Shown here piece after piece: positions 34,649 to 47,525 of a DNA stretch of 64,000 bases. The notes beneath the pieces are model-generated. The model did no database searches, had not been told where the DNA came from, and worked only from the letters and a program-made list of their open reading frames with translations. Each line of letters starts with the position of its first letter. Position 1 is the stretch's first letter. The DNA comes from Capsicum annuum (Eukaryota; Streptophyta; Magnoliopsida; Solanales; Solanaceae), in assembly GCF_002878395.1 (NCBI RefSeq), contig NC_061115.1, forward strand, positions 148,560,961-148,624,960, read 5' to 3'. The position numbers and the translations under genes are program-made.

Positions 34649-35087
34649 CTATGTGGAGGAGACCGTCATCCCGGCGGTCATGCAACAATCTTCAAACTTC
34701 CCTCTTGGAAAATCTTTAGTCATCATGTCAGAATCATTATTATTCGTATGAATCTTCTCAAGTTTAAGCAACTTAGAATCCAACACATCCCGAATCCAAT
34801 GGTATCTCACATCAATGTGTTTAGACCGACCATGAAATGTAGAATTCTTGCCAAGATATATAGAACTTTGACTGTCGCAATAAAAGCACATACCTCTCTT
34901 GAGCACAACCAAGTTTCCCCAAGAATCTCTTCATCCAAAGCAATTCTTTACAAGCTTCAACGGTAGCAATAAGTTTAGCTTTTGTAGTAGATAGAGCAAC
35001 ACATTTTTGCAACCTAGATTGCCAAGACACAACTCCCCCTGCAAAAGTAACCAAATACTCTGAAGTAGACTTGAGTATCAACATCAC
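34649..35087 (-). pseudogene. Copia RNase H remnant
   Basis: The minus-strand translation contains VSWQSRLQKCVALSTTKAKL then EACKELLWMKRFLG, the copia RNase H motif (SWxSxxQxxVALSTTEAE). It continues in a second overlapping frame with DSQSSIYLGKNSTFHGRSKH, so a frameshift separates the halves. The usual TEAEY glutamate is TKAKL here, which would abolish activity. Confidence 0.8.
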
Positions 35088-35196
35088 CAGTCATATCTAA
35101 ATCAGTATAACCACAAAGAATAGGCTTCCCTTTACCAAAACACAAACTCAGACTAGAAGTGCCACAAAGATATCTTATAATCCACTTCACAACATT

Positions 35197-36164
35197 TCAA
35201 TGTTCTCTTCCCAGATTAGAAAGAAAACTACTAACAACACCAACAACATGAGTAATATCCGATCTTGTGCAAATCATTGCATACATCAAACTACCAACAA
35301 TTGAAGCATAAGGAACTTTCTTCATATCTTCCTTCTCATCATCACTGGAAGAACACTGCTTCGTGCTCAACTTAAAGTGCATAGCTAAAGGTGTACTGAC
35401 AACCTTAGCCTTGTCCATGTTAAACCTTCGAAGTACTTTCTGAATGTACTTCTCTTGTGATAACCACAATTTTTTGGCCTTTCTATCACGGACAATCTGC
35501 ATGCCAAGATTCTGCTTTGCTAGTTCTAAGTCTTTCATAGAAAAAGACTTACTCAACTCTTGTTTCAACTTTTGAATTCTACAAGCATTATGACCAACAA
35601 CAAGCATGTCATCAACATAAAGCAAAACAATAATAAAGTCCCCATCAGAGAATTTTTGAACGAAAACACAATGGTCTGAAGTAGTCTTCTTGAAGCCCTG
35701 CTGACTCATAAAGGAACCAAACTTCCTGTACCACTACCTAGGAGCTTGTTTCAAACATACAAGCTCTTCTTCAATTTGCAAACATAATTCTCTTTTCTCT
35801 TGACTTCAAAACCTTTGGGTTGCTCCATATAGATTTTTTCATCTAAGTCACCATGGAGAAAAGCAGTTTTAACATCCATTTGCTCAATCTCTAAATCTAG
35901 ACTTGCAACTAAGCCTAGAACCATACGAATGGATGACATCTTCACAAATGGAGAGAATATCTCATCAAAATCACCTCTCTTTTTATGGTTAAATCCTTTC
36001 ACAACCAGTCTAGCTTTGTACCATAGAATTGGGTTACCATCTTCATGTTTCACCCGAAAAACCCACCTATTTTTCAAAGCTTTTCTGTCTTTAGGCAACT
36101 TAACCAAATCAAAGGTATGATTATCATGCAAAGATTTAATCTCATCTTCCATAACATCAAACAA
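35197..36164 (-). pseudogene. Copia reverse transcriptase remnant
   Basis: The first segment (36164-35751) has KNRWVFRVKHEDG, YKARLVVKGF and QMDVKTAFLHGDLDEKIYMEQ. The second (35709-35197) has the catalytic YVDDMLVVG, then LSQEKYIQKVLRRFNM and VPYASIVGSLMYAM. A stop and frame change after SLYV separate them, where intact elements read LYGLKQAPRQWY. The catalytic aspartates are visible, but the reading frame is broken. Confidence 0.9.
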
Positions 36165-36485
36165 CTTTTATTTTTCTTCACTTTCCATAGCCTCATCAAG
36201 ACTCTCAGGTTCTCACCCGTCAGTCAAGAGTACATACTCATTGGAAGAATAACAAGATGAAAGTATTCTCTCTCTAGTAGATCATCTGTGAGAACTCTTT
36301 AGAACATCAACAACTGGTTGCTGATCAACCATATCAACTTGCATTGGAGCATCAACAATATCATACTGGTCATTCTGAACATTATCATCATCTTCATTAT
36401 CAACTTGATTTTAATCATCATGAAGATTTTCTTCAGGAGCAATAGTCAAAGGAACTGGATCAACATCAACTAGACTCTCTTTACT

Positions 36486-37403
36486 TTAAGAATCAACCTT
36501 CTCAGCTTTGTCAAAATCTTCAATTATTTGGTCTTCAAAGAACACAACATCACGACTTCTAATAAGTTTCTTCTCTGGATCATAGAAACGATAGCCAAAT
36601 TCATCTTGAACATAACCAATAAAGATACACTGTCTAGTTTTAACATCCAACTTTGACCTTTCATCTTTAGAAACATGCATAAATGCTTTACAATCAAAGA
36701 CTCTAAGATGATCATAAGAAACATTCGTACCAGACCAAACTCTGTTAAGGACATCACCATCCAAAGCAACAATAGGAGATAAATTAATAATATAAGCAAC
36801 AGTATTAAGTGTTTCTGCCCAAAAGGAATCCCGACAGCTTAGCATATGAAAGCATCATCTAACCCTTTGGATTAAAGTTTTGTTCATCCTCTCTGCTAAA
36901 CCATTCAACTGAGGAGTTTTTTGATGCTGAATACCCTATTCTCTACAATATCTATTAAAAGAATCAATTTATACTCACCATCATTATCTGAGCGGATGCA
37001 TTTCAATTTCTTCCCTGTCTGCTTCTCAACCAAGGCCTGAAAATCCTTGAACACATCAAGTACTTGATCCTTAGACTTAAAGAAAATACCCAGAGTTTGC
37101 GAGAATATCATCAATAAAAGTCACAAAGTAAAGTGCACCACCATGAGACCTTACTTTAAAAGGACCACACAAATTAGAATGCACCAACTCCAGTAAATCA
37201 ATCTTTCTTGAAGGCGGATGACTCTGAAAAGAAACTCTTTTCTGTTTATCGGCTAAGCAATGAACACACTTTTTCAACTTTGCTTGTTTCACTCCAGAAA
37301 GAAAATTTTTCTTAGCCAAATTATCAATTCCCTTCTCACTCATATGACTCATTCTTCTATGCCATAACTCTGATAAAGTATCATTCTTCACCAAGTTTAT
37401 CAA
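36486..37403 (-). pseudogene. Copia integrase remnant
   Basis: It contains LWHRRMSHMSEKGI and KKCVHCLADKQKRVSF (HHCC-type region), VHSNLCGPFKVRSHGG with VTFIDD (first catalytic Asp; the usual SDLCGP is SNLCGP), IRSDNDGEY (second Asp region), and FWAETLNTVAYIIN followed by the LRVFDCKAFMHV C-terminal region. The segments lie in several frames with stops between them. Confidence 0.88.
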
Positions 37404-37662
37404 ACCTTCAGAAGTAGAGCCCTAAAATACGTACAAGTTAGATAACTTTTCACCTCGAGCCACAATCATCGAACCTCTAGTAAGCTTCCACTGGCCAGCA
37501 CCAAGGGTGTTAACATAACCCTTACCATCAAGGTTTCTACAAAAATCAAATTCCGGTGAACATCTGAAGCATGCTTGACATTATTCAGAACTAGTTTGAA
37601 ACCATTGTTACTTTCCAAACAAAAGTGCCAATGCACTTTAAATTCATCATTATTGCCCATTT

Positions 37663-37953
37663 TCAACATCTCAAAATTACCCGGAGTGTACAAAGAAAAT
37701 AATTCCTTCTTGGCGTAACATGAGAAGTAGCACTAAAATTCATAAACCAGCTAGACTCATCACGAACAAGATTAATGGCATTCTCACCACAAGCAACAAA
37801 AAGATCATCATTAGCAATAACCGCAACACGATTTTCATTATCGCCTTCGTACTTTTGCTGTCTCATCTCTCTCTTATGCTTGTAACAATATTTCATGATA
37901 TGCCCCTTTTTGTTGTAATAGTTACATGTAACATTCTTTAATTTGGACCTCAA
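37663..37953 (-). pseudogene. Copia nucleocapsid zinc knuckle and protease remnant
   Basis: The knuckle reads CNYYNKKGHIMKYC: the second cysteine of CX2CX4HX4C has become tyrosine. Downstream, the protease active site reads WFMNFSATSHVTP, where copia elements have a D[ST][GS]A motif, so the catalytic Asp is missing. Both losses indicate an inactive copy. Confidence 0.82.
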
Positions 37954-38251
37954 CTTGCTTCTACTTTTATCTCTATCATTTGGACCCCTGAACTTGTTTC
38001 TCCCCCCTTTCTTTAGTAACTAAAACATCAGAGTGTGAAGATGAAGAAGATGAGGCCTGAGATCTTCTTCTCATCTTTTCATTCAAGACACCACTCTTAA
38101 CATATTCCATAATTACAACATCACCGGGAGCAGAATTAGTCAAAGAAACTCAAAGAGTCTCCCAAAAGTCTGGTAGAGTATTAAGAAGCCAAAGTCCCTG
38201 AATTTCTTCATCGAACTTTACACCTATTCCGGACAGCTAGTCAAGGACACC

Positions 38252-38623
38252 TTAAAAATCATTTATATGATCAGAAATAGGACTGCCCTCTTTATACCTG
38301 ATATTCATCAATTGTTTGAGCAGCAACAACTTTTTATTGCCAGTCTTCGAAACATAAAATGTCTCGAGCTTGTCCCACAAACTTTTGGCATGTATCTCAT
38401 TCACAATATGATTTCTAACATTATCTTCAACACATTGTCTGATATAACCACAAACCTGTAGGTGCTCAAATTTCCAATCCTCATCTGTCATGGATTGAGG
38501 TTGAGTAGATGCAAACACAGGTAAATGAATTTTCTTGACAAAGAGAAGATCTTTCATCTTGCTTTTCCAAATATGATAGTTACTACCATTCAAACACACC
38601 ATATTGCTCATATTTGCCTCCAT
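38252..38623 (-). pseudogene. Copia gag N-terminal remnant
   Basis: It starts MEANMSNMVCLNGSNYHIWK at 38623. LNGxNYxxWKxxM, SLWDKLETFYVSKTGNKKLL and MRYKEG-type motifs identify a TNT1-like copia gag. The start lies just inside the primer-binding site, as expected. The frame breaks after the DHINDF segment. Confidence 0.85.
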
Positions 38624-38649
38624 CGTTCAAATTAATAATCAACAATAAC

Positions 38650-38666
38650 CAACTCTTTGATACCAC
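38650..38666 (-). other. Primer-binding site of the copia element
   Basis: Minus-strand TGGTATCAAAGAGTTGG directly after the 5' LTR resembles the initiator-Met-tRNA-complementary TGGTATCAGAGC used by most plant copia elements. Confidence 0.85.
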
Positions 38667-39372
38667 TTTAGGAAAGGCAAGGGCACAATCAAAGAGCCTG
38701 ATAGGGTAGCAGCGGAAGAATACCCAAGTCTAAACTTTTCATCTCAATTTGAACCAAGAGGAGACAAGCAAAACAAAGTAATATGATAGCAAATAAATCA
38801 CCACACAAATACGATAAGAAAAGAATAAAACCAAGAACAAGAGACACTAAATTTACATGAAAAATCCTTTAGTGTGAAGAGTAAAAAATCACGGGACCAA
38901 AATCTCCACTATAATCACCAAAGAGTTACAATATTGTTCTCCAAAATGACCACCAAACAACGAGCAACAACACAACAAAGATAGCACTAAACTAGAGAAT
39001 AAAAGAAGCACAAACACCAAAAATGTATCTACTATTCGGGAATGAAGAACAGGAGCTACAGGCCACCAAATTCACCTCCGTCAATTTCTAATCAAAGATT
39101 GAGATGAAAGGAACGAGCGGTCCAAAAATTAGCTCAATCGGATAAGAAACGAAGCGGGGTCTAATTTGAAGTTGAATGTTGTGGCTGAAATTTTAGGTGC
39201 GAAAATCAGCTTTGTTCTCACTTTAGCTGCTGAAAAACTCTTTTGTGGATTGTGAATAAGACTTAAAAAAAAATCAATATATATGCCCTATAGTAATGGG
39301 CCTATGGACAAAAGTGTATTGATCCAAATTAGGCTTTATTTATCCGAAGGGAAAAAGACCCATGACCCAACA
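38667..39372 (-). repeat. 5' LTR of the copia element at 33894-39372
   Basis: Aligned end to end with 33894-34632. The inner terminus has decayed (CTTTAGG against TGTTGGG), while the outer terminus CCCAACA is intact. Confidence 0.9.
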
Positions 39373-41518
39373 ATTTATTTGGACGATTATCTTGTAGGCA
39401 GATTTAAGTATAATTGGGTGTATTTACACAGTTAGGCTTATTTGTCCGACCAAGTTATTACTTGAGCTGTATATATATAATTGCTGAGCGTAACTGAGAG
39501 GGTGCAATTATACTCTTTGAGAAGGGATGCAAGGAATAGATGATAGTTCTTTGATGAATATTCAAATTCTTTCTTTCTTTATTTTTAATCTTTCTTATAC
39601 ATATATATACATATATATTTGTCACACACAACAATATTTAATTACATATTCATACGAATCTTAGTAGCTTAATTGATTATCTACCTAAATTTTTATTTTA
39701 TTGATGAAGTTTAATTTTCCACCTTGTAATTTCCTTCCCCATTTTCCCTCTCCTTAAAAAAAAATACATGTTCATCTTGAAAAAAAAAACCTATTTAATT
39801 TTTTAGAAATTAATCTTCTTAAACAAAAAAAATATCAAATTATGTAATTATATTTGTAAAACCAAATATGACATCGAAAATTGCACCATAATACTGTTTA
39901 TAGCAAACACGTGGTTAAGTAATTATGATGTTAGTAATTCTGTATCCCAGCAATTAGGGTTGCTTAAAATGGAATCGTTATTGATAACTTAATCGTGAAA
40001 TTAATTTATTGATTTATTGACATTGGGTTACCAAATTAATGGTCAATAAATAGATTAAAATTTTATAATTAACAGTTTATTGATGTCGGGGCAAATTACT
40101 TACTTTTATTATTGAATGAACCGTTAGTTCGTTAAGCATTATGATATTTACATATTATCTATAGCTATATAAAATATACATCACAAATTTATATGGTAAT
40201 TCCTAAATAAGTAAATCTAATGCCTAAAACGAAAAAAAGAAAAGCTAAAGCCTAAAGCGATGAAGCTCCAGGCCCTAGTCTTCGTTTTGACACATTTTTT
40301 TTTTAGGGGTCTTTTGGTAGAGTGCATAAGGTAGTATTGAATAGGGTGTATTAGTAATGTTGGGATTAGTAATGTTAAAATTATTTTTTATGCAGTGTTT
40401 GATTTGATGTATTGAAACCAATATATATTTTTACATTTTTAAGATGATATTATTTGTTTACAAAAATACCACCAATATTCTATAACTTTGTGTATTTTCT
40501 TTGCAAAGTTTTATTATTCTTTTTTAAAAATAAAAAAAATATCAACAATATAACTAATAATTTACTTTAGAATTTCAAGAGTTAATCATTCATTTGCAGA
40601 AATTGATTTTTTTGTTATCTTTTCTTTATTTATTCATAATTTGTTTGTTGTTCTCAGTTTGTGGTGTGCCTAAGTTTGAGGGAGGGACGTGTAAGTTTTG
40701 AATGAGACAATGAAATCATTATCAACATAATCCGTAGAGTGTTAAAGCCAACAAAAAAAATATTTCTATTTGTGATATATCCTATTTACAAAATTAAAGC
40801 TTGTACGCAAACACCAAGCATAAAAAATGTTTTCGGGTTTTGACCAATTTACTAAACATACATTATTTTTAAATTAATGGAGTAGGTTTTTTGTGACTAA
40901 AATTATTTGGAAGAAAATTATCACCTTGATAAATTGAAAAGAAAGCACCCATATTGAATAAATTGAAAAATATTTAGAAAAGATTTAAAGAATTTGAGGA
41001 CATTTTTGTCTTTACCCATATTTATTTCATACATTAAAATTCATGTATTACTAATACCATCAAATGGGTTGTATTAGTTATACACCCTGTAATACCATGT
41101 AGAGTGTATAACTAATACATGTATAAGTTATACATTGCTCTAAAATTGCTATCAATCAAAGTATTAAATAATACCATACTTAATTCATGTGTTATTTTAG
41201 AGTAATCTCTAAAAGTCTGACCATGTGAAATCAATTTTTATACAAGAGATGTTTATTGTCACTGGATTTAACAGTTAATTCAATAAAGACGAAGTCCATT
41301 TTCTTCTTTTTAATTATCTCGGATAAATTTCATTGAAAAATAAGGTACTATGGAGATTGGCCGATACACCATTCATTAACTATCCTATATTGCAAATTCG
41401 AAACCAAATCAATCGATTGGCTAGTGAATTAATACATTTAAAATCTAATAACCAATAAGTCAAATCGCTAAGCGCAATTACCTACCTGATCTATCCGATA
41501 AACAACCCTACTAGCAAT
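39373..41518. other. Intergenic DNA, no gene seen
   Basis: AT-rich sequence with no credible coding region. It includes a candidate MITE at about 40303-41190, listed separately. Confidence 0.55.
40303..41190. mobile_element. Candidate hAT-like MITE, ends unresolved
   Basis: The left side begins TAGGGGTCTTTTGGTAGAGTG, resembling the Solanaceae MITE end of the form GGGGTGTTTGGTAGAGTG. The right part has several GTATTAGTTATAC / GTATAACTAATAC inverted motifs around 41070-41130. A clean right terminus and target duplication are not visible. Confidence 0.35.
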
Positions 41519-42100
41519 TAGGAAATTACGTGGGATGACTCCCATAATGGATGGTTTTGAATTTTCGTCCCACATTAGAAAAATCTTTAAAGACTAGTCT
41601 TCTTTTATTTTTATGTATAGAACAAGTACATTTTTGCCTCTCTACACTTCAAATATTTTTAAACTTTCCATGCTCATTTATCACTCAACTTTTGTTTTTA
41701 TTTCTTTTTTTTTTTACTTTTTATTGTTCATAATTTTTTTCTTGTTTTAATTCATTTGTCTCAACTTTTATTTTTCTTTTACTTTTTTTTTCCTCAAACA
41801 TTATCTAATTCTTCATTTTCTTCTTCTTTTTTTAATTCATTTGTCTCAACCTTTATTTTTCTTTTCATTTTTATTTTTATCATTTCTCATTTTTTCATTT
41901 TTCTCAAACTCTATTTTTATTCCTTTCTTCTCATTTTTATTTTTCTCAATCTTTATTTTTTAATTTTATTTTTTATTCTTCTTTTCTTTCTTAATCTATA
42001 CTTTTTTTTCTACTTTGCTTCTTCTCTTTTTTCTTTTTCTCAACTTCTATAATATTTTTCGAATAAATAGAAAGTTGGATAATCTGCAAAGGGATCTTCT
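41519..42100 (+). repeat. Left inverted arm of the Mutator-like element (pyrimidine-rich)
   Basis: After the conserved outer 180 bp, 41690-42060 is almost pure T and C with repeated CTCAA.CTTTATTTTTCTTTT text. The plus-strand open frame at 41756-42052 is a by-product of this composition. Confidence 0.75.
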
Positions 42101-42129
42101 TTCTTTGACATCAAAGTAAATTTAAGGGT

Positions 42130-42580
42130 GTAACTTGTTGTTTGGAAGTCCTTTGGAATAAGTCTTGCCTCTAAATCAAAAGTTATAAAACATCTCATAA
42201 GTTAGACACAATGTAGTAGTGTCAAGTTTTGCGCGTGGAGCATAACTTGTTGCTTAAAAATTAAGACTTGTCTCTAAGGCAAGAATTATAGAACATCTCA
42301 TAAATCAAGACACGATGTAGTAGTTTCAACTCTTTTCCATGGGTCGTAACTTGTTGTTTGAAAGTTCTTGGCTAAGTCATGCCTCAAAGGCAAGAGTTAT
42401 AGAACATCTCATGAATCAAAACATCATGTGGTAGTGTCAACTCTTGCCCATAGGGCATAACTTGTTGTTTGAAAGTCCTTGGTTTTATAAAACATCTTAT
42501 AAATCAGGACACAATGTGGTAATGTCAACTCTTGCCCGTGGGGCATAACTTCTTATTTAAAAATCCTTGGGCTAAGTCTT
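42130..42580 (+). repeat. Tandem array of about 110-bp units, left part
   Basis: TAACTTGTTGTTTGRAAGTCC recurs at about 42130, 42243, 42349, 42459 and 42545. Between copies come CTAAGTCTTGCCTCTAAGGC, AGAGTTATAGAACATCTCAT and GTAGTGTCAACTCTTGCCC. The array is cut at GTCTT (42576-42580) by the gypsy insertion and resumes at 50776. Confidence 0.88.
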
Positions 42581-44061
42581 TGATCACGCTCACCTATACC
42601 ATACTTTTGATATAGGAGGATCGTTGCCAATAAAGCTCAACTCATGTTGAGGTCGAATTCTCGAGGAGTGAGTCTAGTCTTCAAACCCTATAGGTGTCGA
42701 TGGCTTCTAAGTGTATGCCCGTAGTGTAAACAAAGTAAAATACATGAATTAAAATTTAAGGGATTGGTTTCCAAGAGTTGTTTTACCAAATACTACTCAA
42801 ACTATCAACTGAAAGCGACAATTGTGGTTAAAATTTCAATATAAGACAAGTCTTGGGCTTATGTCTTCTTAGGGGCAAATAATGCATAGGTTCATGATAA
42901 TTGAGTGCAAATTCTAGTCATCAACTACATGGGTAGGCTAGATTAGGAGTTCTTGAGGCTAATATTTCAACCAAACCTCAAGATTATCACTCATGGATCC
43001 TTTCGAATACTTCATGAATGTGGCAAGAAAAATCACCTAATACCTCAATTGGGCATCTCTATTTCTAGGAAGATGCCTAAGATTTAGCTAATTCACAACT
43101 CACCCTTATTTCTAAGATAATGAAAAAAGCATAAGCTAAACCTAACTATTGTTCACTAATGCCTTATTACCCATATCCCTCTTTCAAGGATGATATAGTA
43201 TCCAAAGGCACACTCACATCCCTCTTTCAAGGATGATGTGAGAGTTTGAGAATTTGGGGTTTTCACCAACAAATTCATTTTGGGAATTTGGATTTTCACA
43301 TACAAATCCCAACTAAATCAAGCAAACATTAATGAAAACCACAATCAATGACCAAAAATCTACACTACTAAATCACGACCCACACATATTTGCACCCTAT
43401 TTTAACATAATCCCAAGATAAGAAAATTTAGCTACTCATGAAGTTAGGGAGAAGAGATATATCAAAGAGGTCATTTAATTTTTTCATTGAAGATGTATAC
43501 AATAATATTCTTCAATTCAACTTCTATTTCAGTAAACTCATATTAGAAATCTAAACACAATAGCTTTTCAAATTAATAGGGTTTTCAAAGTCTCCAAATT
43601 TAATTTTCAAAGTGATGAATACCAAATAAGAAGGGTTTTTGCCTTATAAGGGATTTGGGGTCGGCTACATATAATTACACAATTGCCCTTGGCATAAACC
43701 CGCGATGCCGCAATCGCTGCAGCTTGGCTGTGATCGCAGTCGTGATTGCAGCCACTACGACCACCATAAGATCATCGTGATTGTTGGAAATTGACCAAGC
43801 TTGACTGGCCACGATCGTAACCCTCAGAACATGATCGCGGTAACTGAGATCGGTTCTTGCTCAGGGTCTTCCAACTTGTGCACTTCTCTTCTTGTTGATC
43901 CCTTTTAATCTCAATTCCACTTCTTTCCTTCTCATCACTTATATACCTACAAAATGTGAAAATTAGTGCATTTAACTAACAAAGTTGTCTCATTCAACCT
44001 TTAAATCATAATAGTATGCACAAATTTAGATTTAAATGAGTGATAAATTTATCACTGATCA
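42581..44061 (-). repeat. 3' LTR of the gypsy element (1481 bp)
   Basis: Begins TGATCACGCTCACC and ends CACTGATCA. It shares with the other gypsy LTRs here the plus-strand text CATAATCCCAAGATAAGAAA followed by TTTAGCTACTCATGAAGTTA. It contains a GATCGC-type CpG cluster at 43695-43870. Confidence 0.92.
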
Positions 44062-44576
44062 ACACCCCTAACTTAAACCTTTGCTTGTCCTCAAGAAACA
44101 CTACTTATTACTCTATTAGACAATGCAAATTTAAGCCCATTTATACAACCAAATAATCACAATGACCTCAAACTCGATTAACACCACAATTAGCTCTCAA
44201 ACATAGGCAAAGCTATTCTCGCAACTCCCCTCGACATGAAATACAATCTCAAAGATGCAAAGGACTTTAAAGAACTACAATGCAACAATTACTAATTCTC
44301 TAAAAGACTCCCTATGAATAACAACTCCACTATACTCTATTGGCTCATTTTTCGGAAGATGACAATTTCACCCACCTCAATTAGTCTACATGCCTCCTCA
44401 CGAGAAGGAAATCCCCCACACCAAATTATTTACTATGTAATAAGGAATTTAAGTGCAAACACTCACTCTCACAAAGACTCCCTCAATGCTAACAAGTACC
44501 ATACCATATACTTGCCCTCATTGCATAAACATAAAAAAGCATAAGTAAAGGGGTATGGGTGCTCCCTATAGCCGCA

Positions 44577-45855
44577 TCAAGAACTACTATCACTCTGGGT
44601 ATGTGCATCATCTTCGACATCATCAGACTCTGGCCAATCAGCTGGGACCTCATTGTTGCTATTATCTCTAGGATAAGGAAGCCGCTCCTTAGGTTTAAGG
44701 ACCTTGAATATACCCTTTACCCCCTTCCACATCATGGTGAAAAACTTATCCCTCTTCTTATTTCTTTTCTTCATCTTCTTGTAAGAGTCCTTGAGGCTCC
44801 TATGTGAATGGGATAATGATGAGTAGGCTCTTTTAAGCCTAGCAATAGTAGCCCCCTGCTTCTTCTGATCCTCTAAATACATTTCGTAGTCTGACTGTAA
44901 GACATAAGAATGACGAGTGATAGAAAGCTCTCTCGGTCCCTGTGGTAGCTTCGACACAAGGTCCCTAATAGTCCGTATCTCCTCTGAGATCTCCTAAAAT
45001 ATCCCAACTGCTGATAGCCTGCACGAGCCTAAATCATCTTCTATCGATTTTCCCAAGTTGATCTTTCTTCTTTTACTCTTCCCAGATGCACCCTCGCCTC
45101 TAATCTTGAGAAGGTAGATGGGGATTTTTGGAAGCACCCAGATGTCTCTAGGGTACTCCTCAATATCTATTTTTTTGCATAGTTCAGTAATCAGTGAGGG
45201 GAATAGGAGTAGAGAACCGCCTTGGTTCTTGAAATATCGTATTTCTGAAATCACAAGCTGACCAACATTCAAAGAAATATTATCAAGGATGCAAGCCACC
45301 ATCCGGGCTCTCATATCCAGTACAGCTATAATGTGTGTGCATGGAGACACCCAACTACAAATAATAGTCAACTATATCATTGCCTCCACTGAGAAATCAT
45401 TCATAGATATTCCTGTCTTGGTGATGGCCCACAAAACCTCTCTACCCGAATATAACTTCTCTGTCATCCATCTCTCCAGTTCATACCCCTTTTCTTCGAA
45501 CTGTGCTATGTCATTATTCGGCAGCTCATAGAGGTAATTGATCTACTCAGTCCTAAATAGATAGTATTTACCCGGATCCTCATCCCTGGTTTGGAGAGGG
45601 AAACTACATTGAGGTTTGCATAAAATTTTCTCACCCAATGTTTTTTCGCTCGACATGGTTTCGGGGTGAAACAGTTCCACCATGTGGCTACTAAGCGAGC
45701 ATGTAAATTCGGGAGCTTTTTTGACACTTTCTCTATGAATATGCCTCGTTCTTGGAGCATCTTTATTTTTGGGTAGTCAGTCTAGTACACGTCTTAACAT
45801 TCAGGGGCCATGAATCGGGTGTTGTCTAAGTCTACCATTTTGAGATTTGAATACC
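44577..45855 (-). pseudogene. Plant-transposon-protein-like ORF remnant inside the gypsy element
   Basis: Minus-strand frames read MVDLDNTRFMAPEC (stop), then KHWVRKFYANLNVVSLSKPG, then GQLVISEIRYFKNQGGSLLL with FPSLITELCKKI, and finally a Lys/Arg-rich and acidic tail (KKMKKRNKKRDKF, PESDDVEDDAHT). WxREFYANL and FPSLIT.LC with a preceding EI segment are what I remember from the putative plant transposon protein domain (Pfam PF20167-like) of Solanaceae. At least three stops or frame breaks interrupt it. It sits where pol should be. The family call is from memory and uncertain; the location and coding remnants are directly visible. Confidence 0.5.
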
Positions 45856-46893
45856 TAAAAATCACACAACAATATCAGTCATCATATTTTCATGATTAAA
45901 CTATGCTATGTTATCTAATTACGCTCATGGGATTGTGTCTTAATAAGATGTGGACATGAAGTGACCCTGCAGAAATTTTGGTTTAGGCTGGAAATCAGCC
46001 TTAGATACCGTGATCATGGGACACTGGACCGCGATTGCGTTAACTGAGGTAGGTCGACCGAAATTCCATGAGACTCCAAATGACCAATTTCAATTCCAAT
46101 TCATGTTCCAAAGAAAAAATTAGCATCATGAACATTGAATAAGGTTCCTATGTACTCGATTATGCCCTTAGAATATGGAAAAATTAGCTATGAATTTGTT
46201 TAGTCATTTGGTCGAGTACTTGGTGTGCACAACCTATTTCTTTTAAATTAAATACAATTTGGGCACTCAAGACTTCCCCAAATATGTGCACACTACTTTT
46301 GACAGAGAACTATACCACACAAGTACAAATAAGCAACGGTTTAGCAATGAAAAGCAAAATTTAGGCCCTCCCTATTTCATGCATTCTACGACCTATACAA
46401 GAACAATTAAAAGAGAATTCGACATACCTAACGGATTTAGGATTGCAAGATAGATTCTAAAGTGCTTTGGGCCACCTAATATGCAATCATAATGGTGAAC
46501 TTTTAAGAGGATTTTGAAGAGAGAGTGTAAGAGAAATGAGTATACGGATTCTTTTAACACAGTTAGGACCACGATCGCGGTTGAAGTTCTGCAACTGCGG
46601 TCACACAGCTACCGCGATTGCGATGGCTAGTGGCATGATCGTGATATCAGAGGGCATTTCTGCACCTCTATTTTCCCCTGTTTAGCTCACTGCTCAATTT
46701 TGACATACTTTTCCCTATTCAACCTTAATCAAAACACATCATAGCACCATAATTTCATAGACCAAACACTAATAAAAATGAAATCTACTCTAATTAGCAA
46801 TTTAAAAACGATACACGCCACTTTTGTGGCATTGATGGGTTGCATCCCACTTAGCGCCTAATTTATCATTACGGTACGACGTTCATCATATTT

Positions 46894-47316
46894 TTAAGTT
46901 GGATACTTAATGGACCCATCATTCACCTTCGTATCCTTAATATCAATGACGGATACTACTTGCATCTCTATGGGTTGTTTCTCAATTTTGCACACCCAGA
47001 AGGATACTTCATCATTATTAACCCAAAATCTCATTTCTCCTAGCTCCATATCCACAATTGCTTTTTTGGTTACAAACAAAGGTCAGCTAAGGATTATAGG
47101 TACCTCTTGGTCGATCTTGCAATCAAGCTCTATAAAGTTTGCCGAAAAGATGAAGCGATCTAACTTTACTAAAACATCAAACAAGAGACCAATCGATCTC
47201 TTAATAGACCGGTCCGCCATCAATAGCTTCATTATTATTGGAGTAGGAGTGCGCAACCCGAGTTTTTGATAGATTGCATAGGGAATGAGATTGATGTTTG
47301 CACCAAGGTCATACAA
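46894..47316 (-). pseudogene. Gypsy aspartic protease region remnant
   Basis: It contains YDLGANINLIPYAIYQKLGL, then MADRSIKRSIGLLFDVLVKL and DQEVPIIL, the retropepsin-like region of Athila/Tat elements (DLGASINLMP...ADRS...DVLVKV...VPIILGRPFL). A stop after ILS separates it from the following IVDMELGEMRFWVN part. Confidence 0.8.
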
Positions 47317-47525
47317 AGCTTTTTCAAACTTGTGTGTCCCTATGGTTCAGGGGATTGTAAAAGCCCCGAGATACTCTTAAGCCCCGAGATACTCTTTCTT
47401 CTCTACTATAGCGCTAGTCATGATAGCGCTACACCTATGAGTAATTTCTATGGTATAAAAAATATGTTTCTTTGATATCACCTTCTTCATAAGCTTAGCG
47501 TATCCCAGAATCTCTTGAATTGCCT

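Larger units (their letters stand above)
33894..39372 (-). mobile_element. Ty1-copia LTR retrotransposon, decayed, with both LTRs
   Basis: LTRs of 739 and 706 bp (33894-34632 and 38667-39372) bound a 4 kb interior encoding, right to left, gag, protease, integrase, reverse transcriptase and RNase H, the copia order. Outer termini are TGTTGGG and CCCAACA. Flanks ATTTG (33889-33893) and ATTTA (39373-39377) form a 5-bp duplication with one change. Stops and frameshifts break every domain, so it is not autonomous. The LTRs differ by many substitutions and small indels, so the insertion is fairly old. The nearest end lies about 1.35 kb upstream of the CNGC start codon, with the element transcribed in the same direction as the gene. 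Confidence 0.93.

Noticed and set aside
42130..42580. Regularly spaced repeats that might suggest a CRISPR array
   Set aside because: Units of about 110 bp are similar over their whole length, with no unique spacers, and the genome is a plant.
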